Origin: Wyeomyia smithii
Taxonomy: Eukaryota; Arthropoda; Insecta; Diptera; Culicidae
Assembly: GCF_029784165.1 (NCBI RefSeq)
Contig: NC_073694.1
Location: 38,421,006 to 38,485,005 of the forward strand
Length of the DNA stretch: 64,000 nt
Direction: 5' to 3'
Part shown: piece by piece, positions 63,831 through 64,000 of the stretch
Position numbering within the stretch: position 1 is the first letter of the stretch
Layout: the number at the start of each line of letters is the position of its first letter
Position numbers and translations under genes: made by a program
The notes under the pieces: generated by a model
The model's database searches: none
Seen by the model: the letters and a program-made list of their open reading frames with translations, nothing else
What the model was told of the DNA's origin: nothing

Positions 63831-64000
63831 ACGGTCGACAGAATCATAGACCTTGCCATTTGAATTGTGCTATTTGGTCTATATAAGAGCCCACCCGAAG
63901 CCGCTCATTATAATTCTAGACTGCAACAAAAGCAGTCCTCCCTTAGCAGCAGCAGTGCATACAGCAGCAGTAGCAGTGCAGCGGACAAGGGCCCCAGCTG
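63798..64000 (+). promoter_or_regulatory. Core promoter-like sequence facing off the right edge
   Basis: CTGATTGGTC at 63798 is an inverted CCAAT box; TCTATATAAG at about 63878-63887 is a strong TATA box; about 30 bases on, CTCATT at 63903 could be an initiator. A CAGCAG-rich leader follows and no ATG is seen before the window ends. The coding region, if any, lies outside. It could drive a host gene (the layout suits a strongly expressed short gene such as a histone) or belong to repeat M. Confidence 0.5.

Overview
The window looks like repeat-rich nuclear DNA of an insect, most likely a culicine mosquito. The reasons are AT-rich DNA with short insect-type introns, two copies of a Jockey-clade (Juan-like) non-LTR retrotransposon, tRNA-derived SINEs, and many TA- or TAA-flanked terminal-inverted-repeat (TIR) elements. 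Species cannot be fixed from sequence alone. No bacterial operon, CRISPR array, rRNA gene or convincing functional tRNA gene is present.

Host genes. One multi-exon gene is supported: a SET/MYND (SmydA/msta-like) protein on the minus strand, with six exons between 61138 and 53454. All five introns have GT/AG ends and the phases join, but one in-frame TGA (60391-60393) falls in the conserved N-H-D-C-x-P-N motif of the SET domain. The 5.6-kb fourth intron holds a LINE relic, a tandem array, a 1.14-kb (CAGA)n tract and two TIR elements. A broken histone H2A copy that keeps its 3' stem-loop lies at 14577-14798 (minus). A TATA/CCAAT-type promoter faces off the right edge near 63800-64000.

Layout. 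1-2356: LINE with an open endonuclease/reverse transcriptase frame, minus strand, running off the left edge. 2.7-14 kb: miniature TIR elements (Harbinger-like with TAA duplications; several TA-flanked GGGTA-ended families), two of them as head-to-head pairs. 14.1-14.8 kb: LINE C-terminal relic and the H2A relic. 16650-21059: Juan-like element, minus strand, with a frameshift in ORF1. 22.2-22.5 kb: LINE relic. 26.8 kb: SINE. 27564-29040: a Transib-type (RAG1-related) element with CACAGTG ends and a transposase relic. 33-37.5 kb: SINEs, a palindromic MITE and a 1.35-kb foldback element. 38543-42968: second Juan-like element, both ORFs open. 43.7-46.4 kb: tandem arrays. 46.7-47.95 kb: a LINE relic, a SINE and a mariner relic side by side. 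49.7-53.4 kb: repeats. 53.4-61.1 kb: the SMYD gene. 62.0-63.45 kb: two Tc1 relics.

The elements do not form a functional pathway. The window is a record of successive insertions around one host gene. The points most worth a second look are the Transib element with a canonical RSS-type heptamer and a 5-bp flanking duplication, the single stop codon in an otherwise intact SMYD gene, the long (CAGA)n tract inside that gene, and the H2A relic with its stem-loop.
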